DNA from: Trichopria drosophilae
Lineage: Eukaryota; Arthropoda; Insecta; Hymenoptera; Diapriidae
Direction: 5' to 3'
DNA: 64,000 nt
NCBI GenBank assembly: GCA_030407085.1
Contig: CM059586.1
Location: 88,595,501 to 88,659,500 of the forward strand
The position numbers and the translations under genes are program-made. Shown here piece by piece: positions 31,496-45,000 of this stretch. Position 1 is the first letter of the stretch; every line of letters begins with the position of its first letter. The notes beneath the pieces were generated by a model. That model saw only the letters and a program-made list of their open reading frames with translations, searched no databases and was not told the DNA's origin.

Positions 31496-34400
31496 AATGA
31501 ACTATTTCGTTATTTATATTCTGATACCACTGAATGGCTAATTTGTAAGCCTTTACAAGTTGAGTGTGTAAGGTAGAAAATGATAAAAATGCTGAAGTAA
31601 TGCAAGTATTATTTAACACATTATATTAATTGTAATTCAATATTAAGTTCTTTGTATTCTTAAATCTTATATTTACTTTTTCGATCATCGCTTCTGTATT
31701 TTGTCCATATCGATATTGCAAAGCAATAAATGGTAAGAATTGCATTTTGGTAAGAGATAAAATTTATATTAAATCTCGATATCTTGAATGTGAATGAAGT
31801 TAACCATTCATATTATTCTACACGAAATATCTGTATATTACAGAAAAATACTGCTAAGTTTAATAAGTCTTTAAGTTTTACAAAATTATACAACATTGTT
31901 CTTTTTATAGATTTATGAAAAAATGGATTTACAAATGTCGAATCAAGACTAAGCACTTTTCTACATTGCGAACAAGTCTTTGGAGAAAATGTGATATGCA
32001 TACAAACTCGCGTATATTTAACGTGCACTTACGTAAGCACACCATATTTCTAGGTAAGCGTAATGCGAAGTTCGCAATTGTGTACCTTAAATCTGCGCAA
32101 TATCGCTCTTTTATAGTAATAATGAGGCAGGATGTTTTTTAATAGATTACACTGTAAACAATTTTTTTTAAGTTAAACATTTTTACATGTACGTGTTGAA
32201 AAATTTGGTGAATTAATTTGACGAAAACGTTTATAATAGTTAAATATCATTTATTTCTTAGAGCACAGTGATCAGAACCAAATACGAATTTCTTTAAATT
32301 AATGAATTTATCATTTAATAAAAATCATGCTGTAATATCGAAAAATTCTACTTTGCATTGGACAAATTCAATCAGGTATAGTTTAATTTGAAATATCATG
32401 AAATTCTCATTGATTGGAATATTATAATAATAATTATTATTTTTACCAAATATTTTTTGATTGATAAGAAATACATTTTTATAACTTAGTCTTCGGTTTG
32501 AAAAACTTTGAAATTTTAATACAAGTAAAATAATTTATTAAACGCGGTAGCTAGTATTTTAATAGTTAATGTTCGGAGATGGTGATTACTAATCTAATTA
32601 AAGTAACGAACTCACGAGACCAACGATAATAATATACAATATAAACCAATTTAAATAAGCAATGTTAGTTGTACGAAACTACTATGTAAACTGTGCATTA
32701 ATTTTATAAATAATTAAATACGAAGTACCATCAATTCGAACTAGCCATGAGTGTAGTGGAAACTAATAGTAGCTTTCGATAGTGATATCACTACATATAA
32801 AAATAATCATTACTGGATTATATTGAAATCTTTAATAATTATTGAAAGTTGAGTAACTTTTATTGAAAAAAAATTACGTAATATTATTAGTTTTCTTCAC
32901 TTCGAACGTGTTAGATATTTTAAGCAAGTACTTAATTACCTCAAATTATGCAATTTTCGAAAATGTTTATAATTGTTGAGGTTATAACTGATATAATTCT
33001 GAATTAAATTTTATGATATCTAAAAGGTATTTTTGGACAATTGAGAATTTTGAATAAATTTTACTTTAATCGAAGCAAAGTAGGTAAATTTTGTTTTTTT
33101 TCCGCGTGATTGTTCCAAAAGCTTGTGTTTTTTAGTAATATCTAAAGTTCCACTTCCTATGCAAATAGAAACAGAAATTTGCTAATAAGTATGTCAGTCA
33201 CTAATTTAATTCGTAACGATTATTAATATAATAACAAGTAAAAACCTACTCATTCATAAGACTCATTGTAATAATCTCGAATTTGTAATTGTTTTTAATA
33301 TCTTATGACTTTTTTAATTACTTACATTTGACTTTTAATTAGTTAAATTAGTCTGTTTTACTATTTTTTTTCTAAAAATAACAGCTAATTGAATTAACGG
33401 ATGATTTTTTACTCCTTCATAAGTAGTTTTGACTAATTTAGAGAAGAGTGAAAAAATCCCACCTAGTGATAAATAAAATAATCATAATAACTTTTTGTTT
33501 GTTATTTTGATAAAAAAAATTATAAACAACGAAAAAGATTCTTGGGTTCTCTATAAATTTAATGAATTTAATTAATGATTAAAGTCATTATTATTAATGA
33601 AATTGGTGTCAACACGAAATATTACCATTGAAAAATGACTAGTTACTATTGGAAATTAATTCTCATAATTTTGTTTTCGTCCGTTGGCTGTTAAATGTAT
33701 CGATATAGTTCTTACATAAAACAATAATTTTTATAAAAAGATTAATATCAATATAATAAGCATTAATAATTAAAACTTGAATTATGTATTAGTTTTTCAA
33801 TAAAAATTTCGAATTGACGGTAGTGAATCTCCTATACTTAATTACTAAAAAATCAGGGCTGTCGAATCAATGACCGAGAAAATAATAGTGGTGCTTATTC
33901 ATGAAATTCTATCGGACTACACAGAGAGAAAAAAATGGTGAATGGAACCATTGATAAAACATAGAAATTAATGTAACATAATATAATATTAGTAGAATTA
34001 ACAACGGGAAAAGTTGAAGATTGATTGTATTTTACATTTGCAATTAAGCATATTATCAAATGCACTACGGAAATCACTATTATTATTATAACAATTTTAT
34101 TACGCCTATTTTACTACTTTTAATTATTTCATTCTAAAACTGCAGTACATTTGAGGTTATGTAAGGTGATACATATTCAAGTATCGAGAAATAGAAATAG
34201 AACAATGCCATGGTTCTATTTACGATCGAAATAGTTAATTTAACTAAATATTTGATGGACGACTTTGCTGAGTAAATCACAATGTTATTTGATTCATACT
34301 TTTAATTTTTCTATACATTTTGTCTGAAGGCAGAAACTCGTCTACTCGATCAGAAATCATGAAATTTTACTGGAAAAATGCAGTTTTTTATTAGGTAAAA

Positions 34401-36950
34401 ATGGAAATGTTCGATTATTTGAAGACTTTTCGAAAAAATGAGAAACTAAGTGGAAACATGTGATGCGCCCGAATTTTCCGAAAAAAGTATCAGAAAAAAA
34501 TTTGTTGGAAAAATTAAAAGTATGCATCACAAAAACATCGTAATTTGTTCATCAAAGAGCTCATCAAATATTTAGTTAATTTATCAATTTTGTTGTAATT
34601 CCGCGTTTTACTTTTTAAAATGGTTACATGAACTACTTTTTTCTCTCTATATAAATTTATATAAAGTCGTTAGACGTGCTTTGTTGTAATAAATCACAAA
34701 AAACAAGTAGATAAATTGGATGATGTTTCAATATTACATTTCTGGATACAAAATAGTTTTAACGCATTCATTCGTCGTTTCATAAACCAAATAAGTGAAC
34801 TTTGACGATTGTGATACTAACTTAGGACAATCTCATTCTCGTAAGTATCAATGTTTTTGCATTCGGTCGTATTAAATAGTGTTAGAATTGGATTTTCAAG
34901 AAATCAAGAATTAAATTTGCATTTAGAAATATTTTAAAATACCGCGGATTAAATGAAACAGTTGGAACTATTAACTGAATAGTAGGATAAGATACAGCCA
35001 TGGCCTTTAGTTAATTTTACTATTTAAATAGTAAAACCAACTAAAAAAACATAGTTGTGTCAAATCCTACTATTTATATAGTAAAATTAACTATTTCTGT
35101 TTTCTGTTATTAGATCTTCATTAATAAAACTAATGGTTTGTAGATCAAACATTAATATTTGGTTACATATAGTATGTTTGAATCTTAAATTGTTATTAGG
35201 GATATTCAAATATCTTTTGAAGCTTTATAAACTGAAAATTCAGAATAAATATTTATTATAAACGTTTATATGTATAAAAATAATGGTGTAAATTAATTAA
35301 AAAGTGTTGTATACTATACGTATGTATTCTAGTTGACGACTTTTTAACCATTTAATCGTTATTCTTTATCGTAATTAATTTTTACTTTTGGATCTTCTTT
35401 AAATTACAAGTAACAGATTTCATGTCATTTTATCAAGCAGTAAGACTTTTTTTCACTTACAATCTTCATAAGAAATCAGACTATGTTCTTATATTATTTT
35501 ATTTTAAAGTGCAAAGATTTCAACTTGAAAAATTGAGAGGAATAAATTTTATCTATTTCAGGTAAATGGGTTAATTACAGAAACAATTTAATATTTAAAA
35601 AATTAGCTTTTTGACAGACATTAGAAGGATTTCTATTAAAGACGAATAGTTGTCAAATAAAAATTAGCACGTTGTATGGATATTATCAGAAATATTAAAA
35701 ATTACTTGGATATTAGCTGTCCATCGCGATCATAAAAGTTAATTCCTCGTATAATTAAATCACTATATATACCCGCCTGCGGTATTTTTTCGTTTAAGCG
35801 TAATATTTCAATTTTATTTTATTTTTTCTACGTTAAATGAAAGTTAATATTACGATTAATAATTGTAGTTCAGTTTAGAAGAAAAATAAAGATCTCTTAT
35901 TTAATTCCACATGCGATTTATGAATTATCCGTAATAATCTACATTTGTTTAATTTATTTTATTTATAAATTACATGTACATCTGTGGAAAATTCAAATGT
36001 GGTTTCATTATCGCCTTTTATGGCGTAAAACTGCGTTTATTATTACTACCATAATTTCTGATAAGACCACTAAATAATTGAAAATGGTATTGATTATTTC
36101 GAGGTACATGATGGTCCCTGCATCATAGAATTTGAAATCTTGTTTTTTTGGAGGTAAAACAAATGATTTCTACGTGACCATTAAAATGAGTTTAAAAAAG
36201 GAATATAAACAAAACGATGACAATATTTTTAGTAAAAACTTTAATTATCAATTCTACTCAAGAAATTGTCAAATTTTTTTATAAATGAGGATAAGTTATA
36301 ATCAATAACTACATTTGTGAAAAATTTAGATATGATTTATATAAATGATTAATGAAATGTATTATTACTATGGGCGTCGCCTATTTTTTCGATTACCTAT
36401 TTTTTAATGTAAAATCCATTATATTGTGGAATATTATTTGAAGATTGGAGGGATTCAGCAACATGCTGAAAAACTTGTAAAAAAAATAAAACATATATAT
36501 TAAAAATTAAGAGTTTTACTTGTGGTTTGAACAATTTGGTCCAGTTCAGAACGCTAATTAGTTACTAGTTTAATGTAGTTCAAGGCTTACTATTTTAATA
36601 TTGAAAATTGATTTGTTATTATTAAGTTTGATAGGTGACATTAATATAAATTGGATTTTCTTCATTGATCTTTAAACATAGAGACATGACACAATAAGAA
36701 CTTTGGCACTTGGATTCGTAGTAAAAAATTTGATCATCGCCATCTGTCATGATTACCCAATGTCATGTATTATTATTCCATATTATTATTGTTCTATATC
36801 TTCATCGTTCGGTATTGTGATCAGACATCGTTATATCATCATTACTTTCGTTTGTGACTTACTAATATGTTTTAGATCAATTATTTGTTTCTATAAATGT
36901 ATTTAATTTAGTATTTTCTACAAATATCTTTTTTAACACCTTCCCGAAGA
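31496..36950. other. Very AT-rich intergenic DNA
   Basis: No exon, RNA gene or long open frame is supported. A 75-codon plus-strand frame at 31915-32142 is discussed among the rejected items. A pair of ACTATTTAAATAGT/ACTATTTATATAGT words near 35015-35095 marks a small MITE-like repeat related to those at 45678 and 51169. Confidence 0.4.
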
Positions 36951-37037
36951 GCACATGTCCAAATGCCTGCTCTCCAAATTCTTTGGATTCTTAATAGATT
37001 GAAAATTGAGTCTTAACGAGTGAATACAAACTTTGTA

Positions 37038-37294
37038 CTCTCTAAATTTCTTGGAGTGAGAATTTACTCGTTAATTATTGTAAACCGAGCAACTCTCGTG
37101 AAAGATTGAATATTCAACTCTTTAAGAGTGGAAATTCACTCTTTCCTCCAAAGTTGTCTTGGAGGGAAAGATTGAATTTTCACTCTTGTTAGATTGAAAT
37201 TTCACTCTTAAAGAGTTGAATAATCACTCTTTCACGAGAGTGTTACGGTTTCACTAACCAAAGAGAATTCTCACTCAAAGAAATTTAGAGAGTA
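37038..37294. mobile_element. 250-bp palindromic element
   Basis: Arms 37038-37160 and 37165-37294 match in inverse: ACTCTCGTGAAAGATTGAAT against ATTCAACTCTTT-type words and TCACTCTTTCACGAGAGT. TCTCTAAATTTCTTGGAGTG pairs with CACTCAAAGAAATTTAGAGA. Further diverged copies of GTGAAAATTCACTC flank it to about 37400, suggesting a larger parent element from 36950 to 37550. Confidence 0.6.
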
Positions 37295-37550
37295 CGGAGG
37301 GAAAACTCTCTCTATATGGAGTGAAAATTCACTCATCATCAAAACGCACTACAGTGGCTGAAATGTTCACACCGAAAATAGTGAATTTTCACTCTAAGAA
37401 ATCCAGAAAGAAAGCGATTGATGTAAATTTCGTTAGTTTTATCCTTTTACAATCTTCCGGATACAGGATGTCTAGATCAAGTAAACTTGGGTATTTGGAC
37501 TACATGAATAGCTCCTGAGAAATGTGCTGTTTGGGTATGACTTTTGAACT

Positions 37551-39300
37551 TAGTACATGATGGTTTTTACCACGAAATTCTCTACTCAAGACTTTTATTC
37601 GAAATTTAAAATGTATTAAGTGAACAACTATATTTTGTTTAACTATACTCCTGAGTGTACTCATTCAGCAATGATTAACAGAAACTTTTAGCTCGAATAC
37701 TATTTTTCCTTATAATGATTCTTAATTAAAAATGGAAAAGAATCGAGCAGTTATTTGAAGAAATAAACCATGAGTAAGTACATGCTTCCTATCGTAATAC
37801 GGACGGAGAATTTTTGTAGATTTTATGGTCCATTCTGGTGTTCTTTTCCTTATATTCTACTCCTGTTTGTCGTTTTTGTACAATTGTTCTAACTGAATTT
37901 CAGAGCACATGAAATTCAGAAACTAAGTTTGGGTTCTGTTTCGGTAATTATTTTAATTTAATTTTTGTTTTTGCCTAATATTCAGAAACTAAATTCGTTC
38001 ATTTTTATTGTTTATGTTTTAAATACTACGCAATATACACGTAAAGAAAGCTGTATAAACAAATAAATAATGTAAATAAAAGTGCAGGCATGGTAAATGC
38101 CGAAATTTCGTGTTTTGTTGTTGTCATTCGGATATTAAAAAGTAAATGAAGCGCTAAGAAAATTCAGTAGAACCATTTAGTAACAAATTAAATATGTTGC
38201 TCATTACGTATAGGTAATTTTCAGATATAAAATTTGCAAAAAGAATTATTAATAGATTAAAATATAACTTTGAAGTTTTTAATATTGATAAAAAGGAGAA
38301 CATAATAAGTAAGTCACAAAGTTTAATGATAACTTAGAGAAGAGAAAAAAATAGTAATTTATGTACAATAAAACAGCATTTTTATAAATAAAACAATGAC
38401 AATTGAAAACTTTTAAAAAGTTTACTGAAATACGAGTTTACTCAAGTAGAAGTACGAAAACAAGCAATTATTAAATAAATTCGTAGAGGTGACCAAATAA
38501 TCGTCTTAATTTCAACTTTTGTCATATATTATTTAAATTGATCACCTATTAAAAAAGTAATTGCATATATTTTAGAGAATAAAAGTGGATTTCGTATCTT
38601 TTGTACGCGGCAAAAGTGCGATTCCATCATTACGTTTTTCATGAGGGATACAAAAAAAACCTAAAAATGATTCGGCTGCTTACGAGTTAGGATAAAAAGT
38701 TATAATAGGAAATAAAAGAAGCAAAATTAAACATTTGTTAGGTTCATTCGTAAGTTCGAATTTGCAACTGTTTTTTTGGATACTTTTAGTCCAGAAAAGA
38801 ATTTTTTTTCGTAATTCGGTCAAGAAATATACCTATATTTATTATTAAGTAGGATTCTTGTTTAAATGTAAAGATCATTCAACAGCGGAGTTTTGTTATC
38901 AAGACTAAAACTCTGTAAAATCACAAATTATTCTATAAATGTTTCCCGTGTAATACAAGATATGATCAAATCTGACCAAAAGTGAATAATCTGAAAAGCG
39001 ATCATAATAAGATGAACTCTTTTGAAATATTGGGAATGAAAAATGGGATCTGTTTATGAAAAATTGTTATCTATTATGATCAATTTCTTATCTGTTGTAA
39101 AATCAAATTTTGGACATATAAATATTAAAATTGAATTTATTTCTGGGTATCATCGGTCTTTTGAACGAAATAAATAATACTGACGAGTTCACCTGGGTTC
39201 CTGGGACGAAACGTGAACATATTTTGTATAATAGGCGCTTGTTCCTTGTATCACCACGAGAGGGAAACTCGAATCCATTACGAAGGTATAAATTATGATA
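37551..39300. other. AT-rich intergenic DNA
   Basis: No gene, RNA or repeat boundary was recognised. Confidence 0.4.
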
Positions 39301-39362
39301 ATATATACCGATCTGTTAGATAAATAGATAGATAGATATATATTTCTCTCTTAATTAGGATA

Positions 39363-39418
39363 CACTGCCCTATTGAGAGGGACTCTTTGTACTCGGAACT
39401 CCCTCTCAATAGGGCAGT
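39363..39418. repeat. Perfect short hairpin between direct repeats
   Basis: ACTGCCCTATTGAGAGGGA and TCCCTCTCAATAGGGCAGT form a 19-bp perfect stem with an 18-nt loop. The block is flanked by the direct repeat TACCGATCTGTTA at about 39305 and 39418. Confidence 0.6.
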
Positions 39419-39593
39419 ACCGATCTGTTAAAATCAAGGGATTCCGGCGAGGTTGTAGCACAAATACCGGCATATACATATTCATTTTTTATATTTGTTA
39501 GCTTTAAATCCAAAGCACATACATATTATGTTGTTGTTTTTGTTTCGTTCAATAGACCAATTATACAAAGAAGTAAATTCAATTTTAATATTT

Positions 39594-39819
39594 ACACTAG
39601 AGTCTCAGTATATTTACCAAAAGGAAGGGGGGCGTCGCTTCTCCCACTTTCCTCCGTCGTGTTATATTCGTGACGTCATAGCAGGTCCTTCCTGAGGCCC
39701 CAACCCGCAAGGTGGGGGTAAAACAGAGCGGCGACCGTCAAATATAACGAAACGGAACCGAGCAAATATGCAGGGATGCAAATATAACGAGACACAATTA
39801 TACCGGGACTCTACTGTAT
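39594..39819. mobile_element. pogo/Tigger-like MITE
   Basis: The right end, read inward, is TACAGTAGAGTCCCGGTATA. The left end is ACACTAGAGTCTCAGTATAT. The CAGTAGA..C start next to TA resembles pogo/Tigger-type termini. The interior has two copies of AAATATAACGA and a GC-rich core (GAGGCCCCAACCCGCAAGG). It encodes nothing. Confidence 0.45.
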
Positions 39820-41282
39820 ATTAAAATTTATTGTTTTGTGCATTAATGTTCAGTATAAACTCTTTATAAAGATTCGAGAAAGATTTTATAAAATCTTTAG
39901 TAAACTTTTTTACATGGGATATGGATGTTCCCTTATGGAAACAAAAGAAAATATGTGAATTGAAAAGTATATTGGGAATCACAAAAGACAAAGAAGTACT
40001 CCTAAAATGATCTTTTAATAACCCTAAAATATAATGTGGCAAAAATGTTTTGACGATATCTGTTAAAGTTATTGTTAGATTTCTTACTTGTAACTTAAAG
40101 TAAAAAATTAATAAAGTGTTCTTTGATTTCATATCAAGAAATGCTCCAATGGAATAATAGATATTTAGTGAAGGATGGTAAGGAAAAGGAGGTAAATAAT
40201 AAGAATGAGAGAAACGTTGGTGATATGATAAATATTGCTCAACGGCTCAGTAATACACAAATAATAAATTACGAAATCAAACCTGTACAAAATCATATTT
40301 ATAACAAAAGTCGTAAATATAAAATATAAGCATATTCACAAGACACTTATAAAACATGACTATATCGAACAAAAACAATTGTAGTCCTGAGAATCTTAAA
40401 TCTAAATTACGAAAGTTCAATCACAAAGTGACGAGATTATATTAATGACTAGAATTTATATGACTGGTATTCGACTGATTTTAACAATTACAATAAATCT
40501 GAAAATGCGATAAAAAAGATACGAGATTGAATTTTATCCGAATTGATTACTTTATACATGTTGACGCTTTTTTTGCGAACGACGCATACGTTTATCGGGA
40601 CCATTTTTCCATCAGTTTTACCGACGGAAAAGGAAATATATGGCATATATTAATTTTGTGAATTTTAACTGCTTAATACATGCTTCAAATCATTAATAAA
40701 ATACCTTTACAGAAAGAAATCTGATCGATAAATCGTTTCAGCGGATTAAAGCTAGACTCGAAAAATTAATTAACATGTGTCAAAATTACAAAAGTGTCCT
40801 AACATTTTATATTGTTCACTTTTTTAAACGTTTCCGCCATTTCGCCAGGCGAAAAATTCGAAACAAGATCACGTTTCCATAAATTAACGTTAAACGATGT
40901 TCTCTTTATACGCAACGATAATATTCCTATTCGATTTGATAACAAAAATTAAAGCTCTACTCGACACCTAAATTCGACGGAATCGTTAACACTAATATTT
41001 TCTTTTTAATCTCTAGAATAATACGAGTATGTATTCACATTTAGTTTTCCTATTGTTCGTAGGATAAGCGTTGGAGTCTGCCCGCGACAATCACTTCCGA
41101 AAATACTGTACACGTAAACGTCGAGGGGAAAGAATCGCCTTAAGAAGAGTTTTTAGTCGATTTTAAATCATTTAATGAAAATGGTAAAATTTTTCACCAC
41201 CTTATTCTATATACTAAATTTTTGTCGTTTATTTACCGTCTTATCTTGACCGACATTTTTTATACAATCTTTGGTGTATTTT
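39820..41282. other. Intergenic DNA next to the Dgk 3' end
   Basis: No gene seen. From about 40560 CpG and GC content rise somewhat, which may mean that part of a longer Dgk 3' UTR or a regulatory stretch lies here. Confidence 0.3.
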
Positions 41283-41288
41283 TTTATT
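41283..41288 (-). terminator. Candidate Dgk poly(A) signal
   Basis: AATAAA on the minus strand, about 670 nt after the stop codon. Another is at 41228-41233. Either would give a 3' UTR of 0.7 kb. Confidence 0.3.
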
Positions 41289-41955
41289 GTCACCAATAAA
41301 TACTCTTCCATAGAGCGTCGATATTGCTCACGTCGAGTACTTTTAATTCTTAAAAAAGTCCGAATTATTTAAAAAAGATAAGAAATCACACTTAATTACT
41401 ATACAGTCGATGTCAGTACTTAGCTTCGACAAACTATTGTATATAAACTTAAAAAAAAATAAATTAAGAATAGAATTTCGTACCAAAAACTCCTCTTAAA
41501 ATTACAAAAAGTTCCGATCGTCAATGAACTTTCGTATAATATAAATTTCGCGTAGTACTTTTGTAAAAAAATATCGACAGTATCGCGTACAATAATCGAA
41601 TTATTTCTCAATACGCTATTCTTTAATTTTTTAGTCCTATACGACTAATCAGAGGAAACTTGACGATCGCGTCTCGTTTTTTTTTTTTGAACGATGCGAT
41701 TCTGCCCCTATGATCAACGACGTAACAAGTTCCGAGTCTAATTCGAGAGATCTTTTTGCCGATTCGACAGAGTTTACAAAAAGTTTGCGCGCGCTATGGA
41801 GGAACTTCTGCATATTCCTGAATTTATCGTCCTTTTCTTAAACATCCTTCGCGTTTTCATTTCCGCAGTAGATTGCGGGAAAATGCGAAAAACGAGATGG
41901 ACGATTTGGATCAGACGGAGGCAGGAGATGTTTGATTCTTTGGCGGATCATGTGT

Positions 41956-42045
41956 TCACCTTTTGAGGAAATTGAAGAATCCCCTTCGCTTTTCCGGCGG
42001 AGGTGCCATTAACATCGGCACTTGGTTTTTGTGTGTAATGTGGAT
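41956..42045 (-). CDS. Dgk: Dgk last coding exon
   Basis: Follows TTTGCAG; encodes [18 protein letters not shown] and [11 protein letters not shown], stop TGA at 41958-41956. ITHKNQ-PMLM-PPP matches the C-terminus of type I kinases. It is separated by 6.9 kb of intron from the previous exon. Phase 0. Confidence 0.93.
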   Translation of the reverse strand: MHITHKNQVPMLMAPPPEKRRGFFNFLKR

Positions 42046-45000
42046 CTGCAAATGATTGTTTTGATTAGAAAATGGAAGGAACATTTCTAATAAACATAAT
42101 ACTACATTTATTATGTGTACTGATACATCTTGAAGGGAATGTACATCATTCTAACAATTAATAAAAAGGCTACTTATTCCCTGTAGAACATTTTACCTTT
42201 GCCCTTAATTATGATTTAGGATAAAATTAATGGTAGTTAATGGAGTATATTCCATTTTCAGCAGGAAAATTAGTGGATTTAAAACATCCTTTCATATACA
42301 GGATTTTCAAATAATTTTATACGGGGGTCATTCAATGACAAAAATATCAAAGTTGTCGTTCATGAAACATTTGATAGGTCACATCCGTCCTGAACGAATT
42401 CAAGTGTCATCAAAATGTCGATTCAAAATTGACATCGTATCTTTTAAAGGACATCAAAAATAGCAAAATGCAATTTCATTTTAAATCAGAGCTGATCTGC
42501 TTCTCAAGATATCGACAAAAACGTTAATTTTCAATATTAAAATTCTGAATTTTGTATGACATGCGTATACTTATGTATTTATTGATAATATTTATTTTTA
42601 TTATATATTTACAGTTTATGAACAGACACTATAACATTATTACATTTAGAAATGCCTTGACGCAAATTCCACTATAGTCTATCGCAATTGAAAAACGTAT
42701 GAACGGTCTTCCATTGAATTCATTTTGTATCTGTTCCAATAGATTAAAAATTCGTGCAGAATGGATTCACCGGACTGCCCGGACCACAAACTAAAGGCTT
42801 CTTTCTCATCGAGCCATTCCAAACATTGAAGAAGGTGATTGAGAATGATATGTATTTTTAATGATTCTCCAACACTTTTCTCAATATCTAAAATAGTTTT
42901 GTTTCTTTTCATCGAAAAACAACTGTGAATAATGTCGTTCATGATTTCTTTTTGTGGCCGGATATGGTATATTAAAGAAGATGATTTAACCTTTGATTTC
43001 TAGCAAAAAAAATGGGACAGACTCTTGTCTTTCTTACGTTTTAATTTTTGCCAAAACTTTTGATGAGTAATATCAATAAGAATTCCGGAAAAAGAAGGAT
43101 GAACGTTAGAATAATCGGCAATGAAGTATTTACAAGACTGCAATTTTATTGTGGGTTTGATATAAGCGGAAATACAGATTATTTAGGTTAGGTTAGCATA
43201 AAAAAGGAGGGCCATGAAGCGGAGGGCCCAGCACATAGGCTATCCCTGGGTTCTACCATTGCATTTATATTATAAAGTCTGTGCTCTTGATAGTTTAAAC
43301 TAATTAACCCACATGCTTTGGTGATGTTAAACTTGAGACTTTAAATAGTGGGGGCCTCTTCTCCTAGATCCTTTTTTATTATACTAATAAGCCAACCTAA
43401 CTAACCCGCATTTGAAGAGATATGGATCCCACATTAAAATTCGATCTTGATAATTCCCGCAATGTTGATTACACTCATCTTTGTTTTACGGTGTTCTCGT
43501 TAATATTACGAATAAAATTGATTATAACTTTTTGGTGCAGAATTTAAAACCCTGCATTTTTTGTTTGATATATTTTTAAATAAAACTCGCATTTTTAATT
43601 AACTCGCAAAAACTAGGAACAGTTGTTTTTTTACATTTTTTCTTAAAACGACGGGTTCAATTTGTTTGACTGACAATTTTTATCAACATATTCGTAAATA
43701 AGAGCAAAAAATACCTTAAAATTACATAGTATGAAAATTATTTGGATGTTGTGATTTTGTAAAAGTGCACCTTAACATAGGTGAGCACAGTGGGTTGCGT
43801 TCTCAAGATAAGTCTTCACCCATTTTTTTGTGGAAATGAAAGGTAAAATTATTTCTATTAAGATACCATACCCGGTTTCAAAAAGATATCACGAGCTCAA
43901 TACCAAAATTTAAGTTGAAAAATGTTTTAGGGTAATTTCTTGACAAACTAACAATTTTTTAAAATTAGTTTATTTTTCAATAAAATAAAAAAAAGTTGCC
44001 CCTAGTCTCATTTAAATGCGATAATTAGAAAAATATATAGCGCAATTTTCAGAAATTCAGTAATCCTGACGTCACGGCCGCTATTTTGAAAATATTTTAC
44101 CAGAATATTTTTCACATCTATACCTATCAAATATGTCATTTTCGTTGAATTCCGCGACATGGACCACAACTTTGATATTTTCGACATGGAATGACTCGGA
44201 GGTTAGTTGCCCTAACTTTACTTTTTCATTTATTGTAGACGGGAATCAAATGTGATTTAAAAGAAATTATAGGGATATACTCGTCAAGCGACCTAAGCAT
44301 TAGGGAATTCTATTTTGTTGTCACTTATTTCTTCTGTATTTGAGTGTACACAAAATTTTTGTTTGTCACACCTGCATGAAAAGTCCACCTTTCTGCCCGT
44401 AAAAGCGGGCAGAAAATTACCTTTTACATCGACGTCATGATAATAGTACATTACGCTTCAAGGGAAGAAAGTGCGCGATTTCGAGTGGGCCCTTCCGAGA
44501 GCTTTCCTCCCGTGAGGCGTGCGCTATTTTTTTCCCGACTTCACTGGAATGCCCCCACTTCCACGCTCATTACTCCCTCTGACGTCACACTTTCCTTCCC
44601 AATGGAGTAATGGAACCGAAGTACGCATGCGCGGAGACGCCCGGCGGAATCAGCTACTTTCGTCCCGCGTTGCTGGCGCGGAATGTGGTCATTCAGATGA
44701 AGTCGGGAAAAAACAACATTTTCGGCCCGGCGACGTCATTTCTGGGGCGGAAAAGTGTGCGATCCGCTAACGATCTTTGACAGTCCGATGTGTATAAAAT
44801 ATGTTTTTCATGTTTGGAATGCTATACAAAAAGTCGTAAAGGTCGATTTTAGGGACTCTTGGCTATAGATGAGTAATATATTATTTTATCGTATAAAATT
44901 ACTAGGAAAATATTGTACGCCCGTTGCAATGAAACTGCCTACAACAAGGCAATCGGTTGGCCTTTCTGATTGTGGCCGTAAGAACCGTGTGAAACAAAAA

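Noticed and set aside
31915..32142. Frame with a zinc-finger-like look (YKCRIKTKHFSTLRTSLW... and FNVHLRKHT)
   Set aside because: The second Cys and first His of a C2H2 finger are missing and spacing is off by one. At best it is a very decayed fragment, so it was not annotated as a gene.
39363..39418. microRNA precursor
   Set aside because: The stem is only 19 bp with no extension, shorter than an animal pre-miRNA hairpin needs.
39821..40132. 103-codon minus-strand frame
   Set aside because: No recognisable motif and a composition typical of AT-rich noncoding DNA.
44519..44770. 83-codon frame in the GC-rich island
   Set aside because: It follows from low stop density in GC-rich DNA; the island is a fold-back repeat with no protein motif.
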